From assembly GCF_029626025.1 (NCBI RefSeq), contig NZ_JARUBF010000001.1, positions 4,930,001-4,994,000 on the forward strand: a stretch of DNA of 64,000 nt. The letters are read 5' to 3'. Each line of letters begins with the position of its first letter. The stretch's first letter is position 1. The notes below the pieces were generated by a model. It worked only from the letters and a program-made list of their open reading frames with translations, was not told where the DNA came from and did not search any database. The DNA comes from Solwaraspora sp. WMMD406 (GTDB taxonomy: Bacteria > Actinomycetota > Actinomycetes > Mycobacteriales > Micromonosporaceae). Below, piece after piece: positions 31,627-40,792 of the stretch. The position numbers and the translations under genes were made by a program.

Positions 31627-34103
31627 TGGTTTCTCGCAGTTCTCGTCTGCGTACCAAGATCGTCGCACTCCTGGTTTCGCTCTGCGCGCTGTGGGCGTTC
31701 GCCGCCTGGGTAACCCTGCGCGACGGTTTGAATCTCCTCTGGGTGCAGACCTACGACAGTGAGATCTACCAGCCGAGCGAACCGCTGCTACTCGGATTGC
31801 AGGCCGAACGCCGTCTCGCCGCCGAGTATCTCGGGGATCCCAGTGAGCGACGGCGCGCGGCGCTCGACGATTCGATTCGGGACAACAGCCAGTTGGCTCG
31901 GGACTTTCAAACGTCGGCGCGGAGTTGGCGGGCGGAACTCGCCGCCGGCGACGAACTGCGGTCGCGGGTGGCCGAGACGGTGTCGCTGTTGGAAGGCCTC
32001 GGCACCACCCGTACGGCGGTGCAGGCGGCTGACCTCGACCGGTCCGACGCGGAAGCCGCCTACACCGCGACGATCGACGCTTTCTTTCACATGTTCGACG
32101 CGCTGGGCAATCTCGACGAGCGCGACATCGCCGACGACACCGCCGCGCTGATCGACCTCAACCGGGCCCGGGAACTCGTCTCCCAACAGGACGCGTTGAT
32201 CGCCGGGGTGCTCGCGGCCGACCGACTCACCGCCGCCGAATACACCCGGTTCGTCCAGCTGGTCGGGGCCGAACGCTTCCTGATCGACAGCACCGTGCCA
32301 CGCCTGCCAGACCGGGACCAGACCCGGTACGCCGACCTCGTCGACTCCGGCGGCCACCAGGGTCTGCGGACCACGCAGGAACGGATCGTCTCGACCAGCC
32401 GGGCGGGTGCCCCGCTGCCGGTCGACGGCACCGACTGGAACTCTGCCACCGAGTCGACTCTCGGCGAGTTGCACACGATCGTGCTCGCCGGCGGCGACGA
32501 TCTCGTCGACCGCGCGGCGCCGGTCGCCATCGGGGTGTTGCTCCGGCTGCTGCTGGCCGCCGGGCTCGGCATGTTCGCCGTCATCGCCTCCATCATCATG
32601 TCGATCACCACGGCCCGCGCGATCGTCGCCCAGTTGGAACGGCTCCGCGACGCGGCGCACCAGCTGGCCGAGGAACGGCTGCCCGGGGTCGTGGAACGAC
32701 TCGGCCGAGGTGAGGAGGTCGACGTCGCGGGTGAGGCCCCGCCGCTGGAGTTCGGAAACGACGAGATCGGCCAGGTGGGCCGGGCGTTCAACCGGGTCCA
32801 GGAAACCGCCGTACGTACCGCCGTGGAACAGGCCGAACTCCGACGCAGCGTCCGTGACGTCTTCCTCAGCCTGGCCCGACGGACCCAGGCCCTGGTGCAC
32901 CGCCAGCTCACCCTGCTCGACGCCATGGAACGCCGCGAGGACGACGCCGACAAGCTCGAAGAGCTGTTCCGGGTCGACCACCTCGCCACCCGAATGCGCC
33001 GCAACGCCGAGAACCTGATCGTGCTCTCCGGCTCGACCCCCGGTCGGACCTGGCGCCGCGACGTGCCGATGGTCGACGTGCTGCGCGGGGCGATCGCGGA
33101 GGTGGAGGACTACACCCGGGTCACCGTGTTGCCGGTCGGCCCGGTGGCGCTGGCCGGCCGGACCGTCGGCGACGTCATCCACCTGTTGGCGGAGTTGATC
33201 GAGAACGCGCTGTCGTTCTCGCCACCGCACACGACCGTCCAGGTGAAGGGTCAACTCGTCGCCAACGGCTACGCGGTGGAGATCGAGGACCGCGGCCTGG
33301 GCATGAGCGACGACGAACGCGACGCGGCCAACGAGCGCGTCGCCAGCCACCCGGAGTTCCGGTTGTCCAGTACGGTGCGGCTCGGACTGTTCGTGGTCAG
33401 CCGACTCACCGAGCGGACCGGCATCCGGATCCATTTGAAGGAGTCCCCGTACGGCGGCACCACAGCGGTGGTGCTGATCCCGCTCGACCTGATCGTGGTG
33501 ACGGCCGACGACGGTTCGGGCGACGACGGTTCGGGCGACGACGGTTCGGCCGCCCACGGTTCGGCCGACGACGGTGTCGCCGATGCGCACCGCCGATCCG
33601 ACCCCGCGCCCGAGGCCGCGAGCACGAACGCCGGTCACGGACCGGAACCTGAGATCGCCGCGGCCCGGCCGCAACGTCACCAGACCATACGGGCGGTGGC
33701 GTCGGTGGTGACGGCGTCGCCGCCGCCCGCCGCGTCGGCGGGACCGTCGGTCGACACACCGACCGGTTCGCTGGCCGGGCCCCTCGCCGGTTCGCTCACC
33801 GACACCCCGTCGACGGCACCGCCAGCGGCCCGGAGCTCGACCTACACGCCGTCTGGGCTGCCGGTGCGGGTACGACCCACCATCGGTCCACCGCCGGCCG
33901 CCGCCCCGCCGCGCCCTACCGGTGGCCTGACCGACGACACGGCCGACCTCACCGGCGGTACCTCCCGACCACCCGAGCAGGTACTGCGCATGATGAGCGC
34001 ATATCAGAGCGGCACCCGGCAGGGCCGCTCCGACGCCGCCCGGCTGGGTGCGGACCCGGACCCGCCCGACGACCAGCCCGCAGACGACCGTACGGGGCAG
34101 TGA
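31626..34103 (+). CDS. cvnA: Conservon sensor-kinase-like protein CvnA
   Basis: 825 residues from ATG 31626; an in-frame ATG at 31563 would add 21 residues but lacks a ribosome site. Order: TM1 (IVALLVSLCALWAFAAWVTL), a ~280-residue extracytoplasmic nitrate/NIT-like sensor domain, TM2 (LLLAAGLGMFAVIASIIM), a HAMP-like linker, a degenerate dimerisation helix (FRVDHLATRMRRNAENLIVL), and a GHKL ATPase domain with the N-box ELIENALSFSPP and the G1 motif EDRGLGMSDDE. A long Pro/Ala/Asp-rich tail follows, with a tandem DDGSGDDGS repeat. In conservons this protein signals to the downstream GTPase; autokinase activity is often doubtful. First gene of the complete cvnABCD set. Confidence 0.92.
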   Translation: MVSRSSRLRTKIVALLVSLCALWAFAAWVTLRDGLNLLWVQTYDSEIYQPSEPLLLGLQAERRLAAEYLGDPSERRRAALDDSIRDNSQLARDFQTSARSWRAELAAGDELRSRVAETVSLLEGLGTTRTAVQAADLDRSDAEAAYTATIDAFFHMFDALGNLDERDIADDTAALIDLNRARELVSQQDALIAGVLAADRLTAAEYTRFVQLVGAERFLIDSTVPRLPDRDQTRYADLVDSGGHQGLRTTQERIVSTSRAGAPLPVDGTDWNSATESTLGELHTIVLAGGDDLVDRAAPVAIGVLLRLLLAAGLGMFAVIASIIMSITTARAIVAQLERLRDAAHQLAEERLPGVVERLGRGEEVDVAGEAPPLEFGNDEIGQVGRAFNRVQETAVRTAVEQAELRRSVRDVFLSLARRTQALVHRQLTLLDAMERREDDADKLEELFRVDHLATRMRRNAENLIVLSGSTPGRTWRRDVPMVDVLRGAIAEVEDYTRVTVLPVGPVALAGRTVGDVIHLLAELIENALSFSPPHTTVQVKGQLVANGYAVEIEDRGLGMSDDERDAANERVASHPEFRLSSTVRLGLFVVSRLTERTGIRIHLKESPYGGTTAVVLIPLDLIVVTADDGSGDDGSGDDGSAAHGSADDGVADAHRRSDPAPEAASTNAGHGPEPEIAAARPQRHQTIRAVASVVTASPPPAASAGPSVDTPTGSLAGPLAGSLTDTPSTAPPAARSSTYTPSGLPVRVRPTIGPPPAAAPPRPTGGLTDDTADLTGGTSRPPEQVLRMMSAYQSGTRQGRSDAARLGADPDPPDDQPADDRTGQ

Positions 34104-34169
34104 CGACGCCAGATGCGCCGCTGAGTCCGCTGACGGCAGGACCAGCCGGCACGAAGAGGGGAACGACTG

Positions 34170-34589
34170 ATGCAGCAGACCGCCTCGATCGCGGACCTGA
34201 CCTGGTTGCTCGACGACCTGGTCGGACGAGTGAAACAGGCCGATCACGCGATCGTTCTGTCGGTGGACGGCCTGCTGATGGCCTCGTCCCGGAACCTCGG
34301 CCGCGACGACGGCGAGCACCTCGCGGCGATGGCGGCCGGCATCCAGAGCCTGGCCCGTGGCGCCGGCAAGCGGTTCCGGGGCGGCTCGGTGCGGCAGACC
34401 ATCATCGAGATGGAGTCGTCGTTCCTGTTCGTGACGGCCGCCGGGCACGGCGCGTGCCTGGCCGTGCTGGCCAGTGAGGAGACCGACGTCGGCCTGATCG
34501 CCTACGAGATGGCCATGCTGGTGACCAGAGCCGGCAAGTACCTGGCGTCCCGGACCCGGCCCACCGATACCTCTACCACAGAGAAATGA
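34170..34589 (+). CDS. cvnB: Conservon roadblock/LC7 protein CvnB
   Basis: 139 residues. ATG with GAGGGGAA upstream. Roadblock fold: LTWLLDDLVGRVKQADHAIV, LSVDGLLMASSRNL, ESSFLFVTAAGHGACLAVL, DVGLIAYEMAML. In Streptomyces conservons CvnB associates with CvnA and the GTPase CvnD and resembles MglB-type GTPase regulators. Lies 66 bp after cvnA. Confidence 0.95.
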   Translation: MQQTASIADLTWLLDDLVGRVKQADHAIVLSVDGLLMASSRNLGRDDGEHLAAMAAGIQSLARGAGKRFRGGSVRQTIIEMESSFLFVTAAGHGACLAVLASEETDVGLIAYEMAMLVTRAGKYLASRTRPTDTSTTEK

Positions 34590-34598
34590 CCTGTCACG

Positions 34599-34985
34599 AT
34601 GAGCCAGCCCGACGATTCCAGTCCGGAGCGGTGGATCGACGACCACGCGGGGCCGGTGGTCCGTCCGTACGCGATGACCCGGGGCCGCACCCGTCCCAGC
34701 CGAGGCCGGTTCGACCTCATCTCGCTGGTCTTCGCCACCCCACGGACGCCCCCACCCGAGGCGGGTCTCGGTCCGGAGCATCTCGCCATCCAGGATCGGT
34801 GCTACGAGCCACTGTCGGTCGCTGAGGTGGCGGCCTACCTGGACCTGCCGCTGGGGACCGTCCGCGTCCTGCTCGGTGACCTATTGGAGCACGGTCTGGT
34901 GCAGGTGCAGGAACCGAGACCGGCGTCGACCCATACCGACGACAGCGTATTCGAGGCGGTAATCAATGGACTACGAGCGCTCTGA
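34599..34985 (+). CDS. cvnC: Conservon DUF742 protein CvnC
   Basis: 128 residues of the DUF742 family, with a winged-helix-like core (LSVAEVAAYLDLPLGTVRVLLGDLL) and the N-terminal VVRPYAMTRGRTRP motif. It overlaps cvnD by 20 bp. Its molecular role is poorly defined in the literature; in conservons it interacts with the other components. Confidence 0.94.
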   Translation: MSQPDDSSPERWIDDHAGPVVRPYAMTRGRTRPSRGRFDLISLVFATPRTPPPEAGLGPEHLAIQDRCYEPLSVAEVAAYLDLPLGTVRVLLGDLLEHGLVQVQEPRPASTHTDDSVFEAVINGLRAL

Positions 34986-35568
34986 TCAGCGAATCGACGA
35001 GGTCGTCGCGCCGACCGCCGTCAAGGTCCTGATCGCCGGCGGGTTCGGGGTGGGCAAGACCACCCTGGTCGGCTCGGTGAGCGAGACCCGACCGCTGCGG
35101 ACCGAGGAGTTGCTGACCGAGGTCGGGGTGGCCGTCGACGACGTCTCCGGAGTCGAGGGCAAGACCACGACGACCGTCGCGATGGACTTCGGGCGGATCA
35201 CCGTGAGCAAGGATCTGGTTCTCTACCTGTTCGGCACACCCGGCCAGGAGCGGTTCCTGTTCGTGTGGGACGAGCTGTCGCTCGGCGCGCTCGGCGCGGT
35301 GGTCCTCGCCGACACCCGCCGCCTCGCCGACTGCTTCCCGTCCATCGACTACTTCGAGCAGCGGGGCACCCCTTTCATCGTCGCGGTCAACTGTTTCGAC
35401 GGGGCTCGGCAGTACGCGCTCGACGAGGTCCAGCTGGCGCTGAATCTCGACCCGGAGGTGCCGGTGGTGCTGTGCGACGCCCGGCAGCGGCAGTCCGGCA
35501 AGGAGGTGCTGATCACGTTGTTGCAGCACGCCCGGGGTCACTCGAAACGGACCGCCGTCGTCGGGTGA
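34966..35568 (+). CDS. cvnD: Conservon small GTPase CvnD
   Basis: 200 residues, Ras-like. G1 P-loop GGFGVGKTTLVGSVSE, G3 FGTPGQERFLF, G4 VNCFDGA (NxxD in place of NKxD, usual for this family) and G5-like DARQ. Start ATG 34966 lies inside cvnC. Acts at the membrane with CvnABC as a signalling switch, comparable to eukaryotic GPCR or MglA systems. Confidence 0.95.
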   Translation: MDYERSDQRIDEVVAPTAVKVLIAGGFGVGKTTLVGSVSETRPLRTEELLTEVGVAVDDVSGVEGKTTTTVAMDFGRITVSKDLVLYLFGTPGQERFLFVWDELSLGALGAVVLADTRRLADCFPSIDYFEQRGTPFIVAVNCFDGARQYALDEVQLALNLDPEVPVVLCDARQRQSGKEVLITLLQHARGHSKRTAVVG

Positions 35569-35634
35569 CGGTCCCGCTGGCTCGGCGAGACGTCCTCCGG
35601 TTGCCCCGCCCCGGCTGTTGCCCGCGCCCGCGAC

Positions 35635-35649
35635 AGGTACGCCGTACCT
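35635..35649. promoter_or_regulatory. Inverted repeat upstream of the DoxX gene
   Basis: AGGTACG-C-CGTACCT: perfect 7-bp arms, 67 bp after the GTPase stop and 134 bp before the DoxX ATG. Candidate operator; a second GTACGGCAC half-like element follows. Confidence 0.3.
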
Positions 35650-35782
35650 GGTAGGGCCGACGTACGGCACTGCCGGGCGGGACTTGTGGCCCTGCCGGCC
35701 GGTCGCGCCATCCCCAGATCATTGATGTGTCGGAAGGGCCAGCCCCGGCCGACACGGCGAACGGATTGGGGAGGGGATTGCG

Positions 35783-36337
35783 ATGACACGATCGACTCAG
35801 ACGACACCAGCGGCCCGCAGCGGACTGGGACAGGCACCGGGAACACCGACTGCCGCACGATTCGGCGAGGTGATCTGGGCGGTCACCCGGGTGGCACTCG
35901 GGTTCGTCTTCCTCTGGGCCTTCCTGGACAAGCTGTTCGGTCTCGGCAAGGCGACGCCCACGGAGCGAGCCTGGCTCAACGGCGGTTCGCCGACCACCGG
36001 ATTCCTGAGCAACGTGGAGGGTCCGTTCGGCGGCTTCTTCTCAAGCATGGCCGGACAGGCCTGGGCCGATTGGCTCTTCATGATCGGTCTGCTCGGCATC
36101 GGTGTCGCCCTCTTGCTGGGCATCGGAATGTGGGTAGCCGCGGTCTCGGGATCGCTCCTCCTGGGCCTGATGTGGCTGGCGTCGCTGCCGATCGCGACGA
36201 ACCCGTTCCTGGACGATCACCTGGTTTACGCGCTGGTGCTGCTCGGCCTGGCCGCTACGGGTGCCGGCCTGCGCTACAGCCTGGCGGGCTGGTGGCAGAG
36301 CCTGGCGGTGGTACGGCAGAACAACTGGCTCCGCTAA
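35783..36337 (+). CDS. DoxX-family membrane protein
   Basis: 184 residues; ATG with GGGGAGGGG 6 nt upstream. Four hydrophobic segments (e.g. VALGFVFLWAFLDKLFGLG, WLFMIGLLGIGVALLLGIGM) in the DoxX/SURF4-like arrangement. The family includes thiosulfate:quinone oxidoreductase subunits and proteins of redox-stress modules; a specific activity cannot be given. It follows the conservon at 214 bp with its own possible operator, so it is probably a separate unit. Confidence 0.85.
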   Translation: MTRSTQTTPAARSGLGQAPGTPTAARFGEVIWAVTRVALGFVFLWAFLDKLFGLGKATPTERAWLNGGSPTTGFLSNVEGPFGGFFSSMAGQAWADWLFMIGLLGIGVALLLGIGMWVAAVSGSLLLGLMWLASLPIATNPFLDDHLVYALVLLGLAATGAGLRYSLAGWWQSLAVVRQNNWLR

Positions 36338-36350
36338 CAAATCCATAACA

Positions 36351-36377
36351 GGCCCCGCTGATTCGATCAGCGGGGCC
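36351..36377 (+). terminator. Rho-independent-type terminator after DoxX
   Basis: GGCCCCGCTGAT-TCG-ATCAGCGGGGCC: perfect 12-bp stem, 13 bp after the stop. Confidence 0.75.
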
Positions 36378-36865
36378 GCTTCGTGTCGGCACCCCGATGA
36401 GCCGATCTCAGGTCCGCTGGCCGGTGCCCGCTACCTGGTGGAATATGCACATGAGCGCCGGCTGCGGCTTTCGCCGCAGCCGGCACCCACGTCCATCAAA
36501 CGACAGCATCCGAGCGTCCGAACCGGACACTCACCACCTACGGCGGTCGTCGCCTGAACCAGGCGATCAACGCTGCACCTCGTATCCTAGAGAACCGCTG
36601 TCCGTTCGGTAATGGATTGTGGGGCATCCCACGCCCGCCAGTCCGCTGGCGGCAGCCGTGGACGGCCGGCCGGATGCCCGACCACACCGGGGATTCGGCG
36701 GCCACAAGGACCGGGCCGGGCCCCGAATGACCGCCCTAACCAGATCTTCCGACCCCCTCTGGCGCTGCCAACCCCACGGGAAGAAAGGCGGAAGTGTTGC
36801 GGAATCGTACGTCAATGCGTCAGACTCAATTCTGAACCCGGCCGTATCCTGAGGAGTGAGCATCT
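36378..36865. other. Intergenic region with a second hairpin; no gene
   Basis: About 490 bp. Contains an 11-bp-stem hairpin at 36457-36484 (GCCGGCTGCGG / CCGCAGCCGGC). The rest holds short frames only. A stretch near 36540-36590 could encode GGRRLNQAINAA, faintly like the end of an IS110-type transposase, but it is too short to call. The lsr2 promoter should lie in the last ~100 bp. Confidence 0.5.
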
Positions 36866-37210
36866 GTGGCCAAGAAAGTCATTACTCTGCTGACCGACGA
36901 CCTCGACGGCAGCGAGGCCGATCGGACCGTAGAGTTCTCGCTGGACGGCGTCAGTTACACGATAGATCTGTCCGAGAAGAACGCGGGTAAGCTGCGGAAA
37001 GCACTCGACGCCTACATCGCTGCCGGCACCAGGGTCAGCCGAAGTGCCGCCACTGGACGCGGCTCGCGGGGCAGCTATGCGGCCGCGCCGGCCCGTTCCG
37101 ACCGCGAGCAGAACCGGGCGATCCGCGAATGGGCCGCCAAGAACGGCTACACGGTGTCCGAACGCGGGAGGATCCCGGCGAACGTCATCGCCGCCTATCA
37201 CAAGGGCTGA
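36866..37210 (+). CDS. lsr2: Lsr2 nucleoid-associated protein
   Basis: 114 residues; GTG start with AGGAG 9 nt upstream. N-terminal dimerisation domain ([39 protein letters not shown]) and C-terminal DNA-binding domain with the AT-hook-like RGR in [18 protein letters not shown]. Lsr2 is the actinobacterial H-NS analogue that silences AT-rich horizontally acquired DNA. Its location beside mobile elements may be coincidental. Confidence 0.96.
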   Translation: MAKKVITLLTDDLDGSEADRTVEFSLDGVSYTIDLSEKNAGKLRKALDAYIAAGTRVSRSAATGRGSRGSYAAAPARSDREQNRAIREWAAKNGYTVSERGRIPANVIAAYHKG

Positions 37211-37420
37211 CCACAAGAGGCTGACACGGACGGCCCGGCACGTACGACGGCGCCGACGACACCTGGGGGCGTCAATTCCGTCCCCAGGCCGGCGGCGGCG
37301 TGTGCCGGCCCACCGCCGACCTTCCACCGAACCGCCGATCCGTCGCCGCGCAGCGGGATAGCGGCCACGACGGGACAGCGGCCCGCAGCCGGCCCGCAGC
37401 CGGCCGAGGGTCGGGATCGG

Positions 37421-38332
37421 TCAGAACGAAACGTGATCGAACGCGAACTCGCCATCCATGTCGGATCGCCGCAGCCGCAGCTGACGCAACTCGTCGGCGA
37501 GGTCGGCCCGCCCACGTAGCGACTCATCGGCCAAGCCCAGCGTCTTCAGCCGCTCGCCCACGGCAGCCGCGGCCAGGTCCTCGGCCAATCGTCCATGATC
37601 CACCCCGCAGTGCAGCCGGTACGCCCGAATGCGTACCCGCTCGAAGAGGAATCCGCCGTCGCGTACGGTCAGCCAGGCCCATCCCTCCGCGGCACCGTCC
37701 TTCCACCGGACGTGCAGACCCCGCAGCAACGGATCAGCAAGCTGCCGGCTCACGAAAGCGTCCACCGCACCGGCCCGGGCCACCGCCCCCAGATCGTTCA
37801 CGTATCCGGTCCGACCGTCCGGGAGCCGACCGATGATGTCCCGATAGCCGACCCCCGCGCCGGGCTGGTCCGGCTCCGCTTCCCCGGCTTCGGTGAACGT
37901 CCGCGCGTCGATCACGTACTCGACGATCCGACGCCCCGCATCGGCGGGCCGCAAGGCGGACGACTCGATTCGCAGCGTCCGGAGACCCAGCGCGTCGCAC
38001 ACCGCGTCCGTCATCCGGTCCTCGCGCCACTCGGCCGCTGTCCGCCGGGCCGGATCCACCAGATCCACCACGAAGACGGGACGGTAGTCCTCCGGATCAC
38101 AGACCACGAAGTCCCACTGGACGCGGGTCGCGACGCTCCACTGACGAGTCGTGACACCCGGCGGCCGGCGATACGCGATCTCGCTGAGCCGCCGATCCCG
38201 CACAATCACCTGGCCGGCGCGTTCCAGCAGAGCACCACTGCGCAGGCCGAGTCCGGCGTCATGCTCCGCCCGGCTCAGGACAGGACGGAGCCAGGCAGCC
38301 TGCCCGGCGCGTTCGTTGAACATGGTCATCAT
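37421..38332 (-). CDS. DUF2726-like protein, 5' end displaced by an IS insertion
   Basis: 303 residues remain from ATG 38332. The N-terminal half resembles DUF2726/restriction-endonuclease-like domains (LSEIAYRRPPGVTT, RVQWDFVVCDPEDYRPVFVVDLVDP), where D...(D/E)x(K/D) residues could form a nuclease-type core. The C-terminal half is unassigned. Rejoining the sequence across the ISAs1 block and its 10-bp duplication extends the frame upstream as VTDHDRDQWATKA before MMTMF. The element therefore probably sits inside the original 5' coding region, at about codon 8. Translation could restart at the internal ATGs, but native start and promoter are ~2.4 kb away. Confidence 0.65.
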   Translation of the reverse strand: MMTMFNERAGQAAWLRPVLSRAEHDAGLGLRSGALLERAGQVIVRDRRLSEIAYRRPPGVTTRQWSVATRVQWDFVVCDPEDYRPVFVVDLVDPARRTAAEWREDRMTDAVCDALGLRTLRIESSALRPADAGRRIVEYVIDARTFTEAGEAEPDQPGAGVGYRDIIGRLPDGRTGYVNDLGAVARAGAVDAFVSRQLADPLLRGLHVRWKDGAAEGWAWLTVRDGGFLFERVRIRAYRLHCGVDHGRLAEDLAAAAVGERLKTLGLADESLRGRADLADELRQLRLRRSDMDGEFAFDHVSF

Positions 38333-38343
38333 TGCCTTGGTCG

Positions 38344-38353
38344 CCCACTGGTC
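38344..38353. repeat. Left copy of 10-bp target-site duplication
   Basis: CCCACTGGTC immediately outside the left inverted repeat; the same 10 bp occurs at 40793-40802 immediately outside the far right end. Confidence 0.9.
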
Positions 38354-39711
38354 CAGGGCTATTGCGTAGTCGGGTAACTCCTGGTCACGGCGTCGATGAG
38401 GTCTGTAGAACGGCGGTTCGCTCGTCGGGTGGCGCGGGCGATGTTGGGTTCGCCGTTGCTGCGGTGGTAGCCGACCGCGGTGTTACGGAGTGTGGCGAAG
38501 ACGGCGGGTCCGTTTCCGGTCCGGGCGTGATGGGCATCCTCACGTAACGTGACATCGCGGACGTAGTGCAGGCGGTTCTCGATATGCCACTCCGCCCGGG
38601 CCCAGGTGCCGAGGTCGGCGGGTCGGGCCTGTCCAGCGGGCAGGGACACCGTCAGGTACGCCGTTTCGCGGCTGGTCCTGCCCTTCACCGTGCGGGTACG
38701 GGTGATCCGGACGGCCTGCTGGGCGTAGGGGAAGCCGAGCCCGCCGGGGGTCGCCACGGTGACAGCTTTGACGGTGCGGGTCTCCGTGCGGCCGTGTCCG
38801 GTGTCCCGGGTCCGGGCTCCAACCGGGACCTGCGCCCAGGGAACAGCTTTGAGCTGGGCGAACGTGGTCGGCCGGTTGGCTTTGACCGTGACCATCAGAT
38901 GTCCGCCGGCGGCGGCCAGGTACTCGGCGTGTCCGGTCTGGGCGTGCAGGGCGTCCGCGACGACCAGGACGTCGGTCAGCGATCCCAGCTGGGCGGCGAC
39001 CAGGCGCAGCAGGGGCGTGAACGCCGGGATCTCATTCGACTTCGCGGCGATCTGGACCTGGGCGAGCACGACGCCGGTGCTGGTGTCGTAGGCCGACAGC
39101 AGATGGATCTGACGTCCGTCGGCGAGTCGGGCGCCGCGTACGACCTTGCCGTCGACGGCGATGACGAGGCGCCACCGCCGCCCGCTGCGGGTGACGGGTG
39201 TCGTGCGTGCCAGTAGCCAGCTGGCCAGCACCGTCGACAGGGCCTGCGCGTCGACGCGGATCAACAGCCGCCACACCGTGGTCGCGGCGGGAACCCGGTC
39301 GGTGAAGCCGAGCCTCGCCCACGCGGTGCGGTCCAGGTCCCGTACCCAGTCGGCGATCGCGGCGAAGGTACATGCCCCGGCCAGTACCGCGCACACCGCG
39401 ACGGCGAGCACGCTGACCAGGGGGTAGCGGCGGCCACGCGGATCACGCGGATCGGGTACCGCCCTCAACGCGGCGAACAGGCCGTGATGCTCGCTGTCGG
39501 TGACCGCCGCCGGTGGTGGCGTATCGGTGGGTCGGTGCGGAAGCAGAATCTCGGTGGGTGATGATGGCATCGGCGGGTGCGGTCCTTCTCGTGATCATGT
39601 GGCTTCGCAACTTCATGATCACCAACGGGCCGCGCCCGTCCTGCATAGACCCCCGAATTCCTCCCGAACTCCCAGCTCAGCCAGCCCTCAACCGACTACG
39701 CAACAGCCCTG
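38354..39711 (-). mobile_element. Complete ISAs1-family insertion sequence
   Basis: 1358 bp. The left terminal inverted repeat CAGGGCTATTGCGTAGTCGG (38354-38373) matches the right end (39692-39711, reverse complement CAGGGCTGTTGCGTAGTCGG) with one mismatch. It carries one full transposase gene on the minus strand, whose stop lies within the left repeat. Its right end abuts a truncated direct repeat of itself. Confidence 0.92.
38359..39570 (-). CDS. ISAs1-family transposase, full length
   Basis: 403 residues with the N-terminal DDE_Tnp_1-associated helical domain (LFAALRAVPDPRDPRGRRYPL), then an RNase-H-like DDE core: VIAVDGKVVRGARLADG, DVLVVADALHAQTGHAEYL and WHIENRLHYVRDVTLREDAH with the catalytic Asp/Asp/Glu. 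Cuts and pastes the surrounding element. Intact, so the element may be active. Confidence 0.95.
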   Translation of the reverse strand: MPSSPTEILLPHRPTDTPPPAAVTDSEHHGLFAALRAVPDPRDPRGRRYPLVSVLAVAVCAVLAGACTFAAIADWVRDLDRTAWARLGFTDRVPAATTVWRLLIRVDAQALSTVLASWLLARTTPVTRSGRRWRLVIAVDGKVVRGARLADGRQIHLLSAYDTSTGVVLAQVQIAAKSNEIPAFTPLLRLVAAQLGSLTDVLVVADALHAQTGHAEYLAAAGGHLMVTVKANRPTTFAQLKAVPWAQVPVGARTRDTGHGRTETRTVKAVTVATPGGLGFPYAQQAVRITRTRTVKGRTSRETAYLTVSLPAGQARPADLGTWARAEWHIENRLHYVRDVTLREDAHHARTGNGPAVFATLRNTAVGYHRSNGEPNIARATRRANRRSTDLIDAVTRSYPTTQ

Positions 39712-40651
39712 GTCCAGCGGGCAGGGACACCGTCAGGTACGCCGTTTCGCGGCTGGTCCTGCCCTTCACCGTGCGGGTACGGGTGATCCGGACGGCCTGC
39801 TGGGCGTAGGGGAAGCCGAGCCCGCCGGGGGTCGCCACGGTGACAGCTTTGACGGTGCGGGTCTCCGTGCGGCCGTGTCCGGTGTCCCGGGTCCGGGCTC
39901 CAACCGGGACCTGCGCCCAGGGAACAGCTTTGAGCTGGGCGAACGTGGTCGGCCGGTTGGCTTTGACCGTGACCATCAGATGTCCGCCGGCGGCGGCCAG
40001 GTACTCGGCGTGTCCGGTCTGGGCGTGCAGGGCGTCCGCGACGACCAGGACGTCGGTCAGCGATCCCAGCTGGGCGGCGACCAGGCGCAGCAGGGGCGTG
40101 AACGCCGGGATCTCATTCGACTTCGCGGCGATCTGGACCTGGGCGAGCACGACGCCGGTGCTGGTGTCGTAGGCCGACAGCAGATGGATCTGACGTCCGT
40201 CGGCGAGTCGGGCGCCGCGTACGACCTTGCCGTCGACGGCGATGACGAGGCGCCACCGCCGCCCGCTGCGGGTGACGGGTGTCGTGCGTGCCAGTAGCCA
40301 GCTGGCCAGCACCGTCGACAGGGCCTGCGCGTCGACGCGGATCAACAGCCGCCACACCGTGGTCGCGGCGGGAACCCGGTCGGTGAAGCCGAGCCTCGCC
40401 CACGCGGTGCGGTCCAGGTCCCGTACCCAGTCGGCGATCGCGGCGAAGGTACATGCCCCGGCCAGTACCGCGCACACCGCGACGGCGAGCACGCTGACCA
40501 GGGGGTAGCGGCGGCCACGCGGATCACGCGGATCGGGTACCGCCCTCAACGCGGCGAACAGGCCGTGATGCTCGCTGTCGGTGACCGCCGCCGGTGGTGG
40601 CGTATCGGTGGGTCGGTGCGGAAGCAGAATCTCGGTGGGTGATGATGGCAT
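39677..40651 (-). pseudogene. C-terminally truncated ISAs1 transposase
   Basis: 324-residue frame, identical to the full transposase up to SLPAG and then running across the junction into 8 foreign residues (PGLLRSRL...) and a stop. The last ~90 native residues, including the WHIENR Glu motif, are missing, so it cannot be catalytic. It might act as a trans-inhibitor. Confidence 0.92.
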
Positions 40652-40792
40652 CGGCGGGTGCGGTCCTTCTCGTGATCATGTGGCTTCGCAACTTCATGAT
40701 CACCAACGGGCCGCGCCCGTCCTGCATAGACCCCCGAATTCCTCCCGAACTCCCAGCTCAGCCAGCCCTCAACCGACTACGCAACAGCCCTG
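39712..40792 (-). mobile_element. Truncated tandem copy of the same ISAs1 element
   Basis: 1081 bp repeating 38631-39711 in direct orientation with no difference that I found. It lacks the left 277 bp, including the left inverted repeat and the transposase C-terminus with its catalytic Glu. Its right inverted repeat (40773-40792) is followed at once by the second 10-bp target duplication. The complete and truncated copies are thus bracketed by a single duplication. Confidence 0.92.

Noticed and set aside
31788-34781. 997-codon minus-strand frame opposite the sensor kinase
   Set aside because: Antisense shadow created by codon bias; Val/Gly/Arg/Gln-rich with no domain.
36540-36600. Possible IS110-type transposase tail (GGRRLNQAINAA)
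   Set aside because: Only a dozen residues and no other transposase motif nearby.
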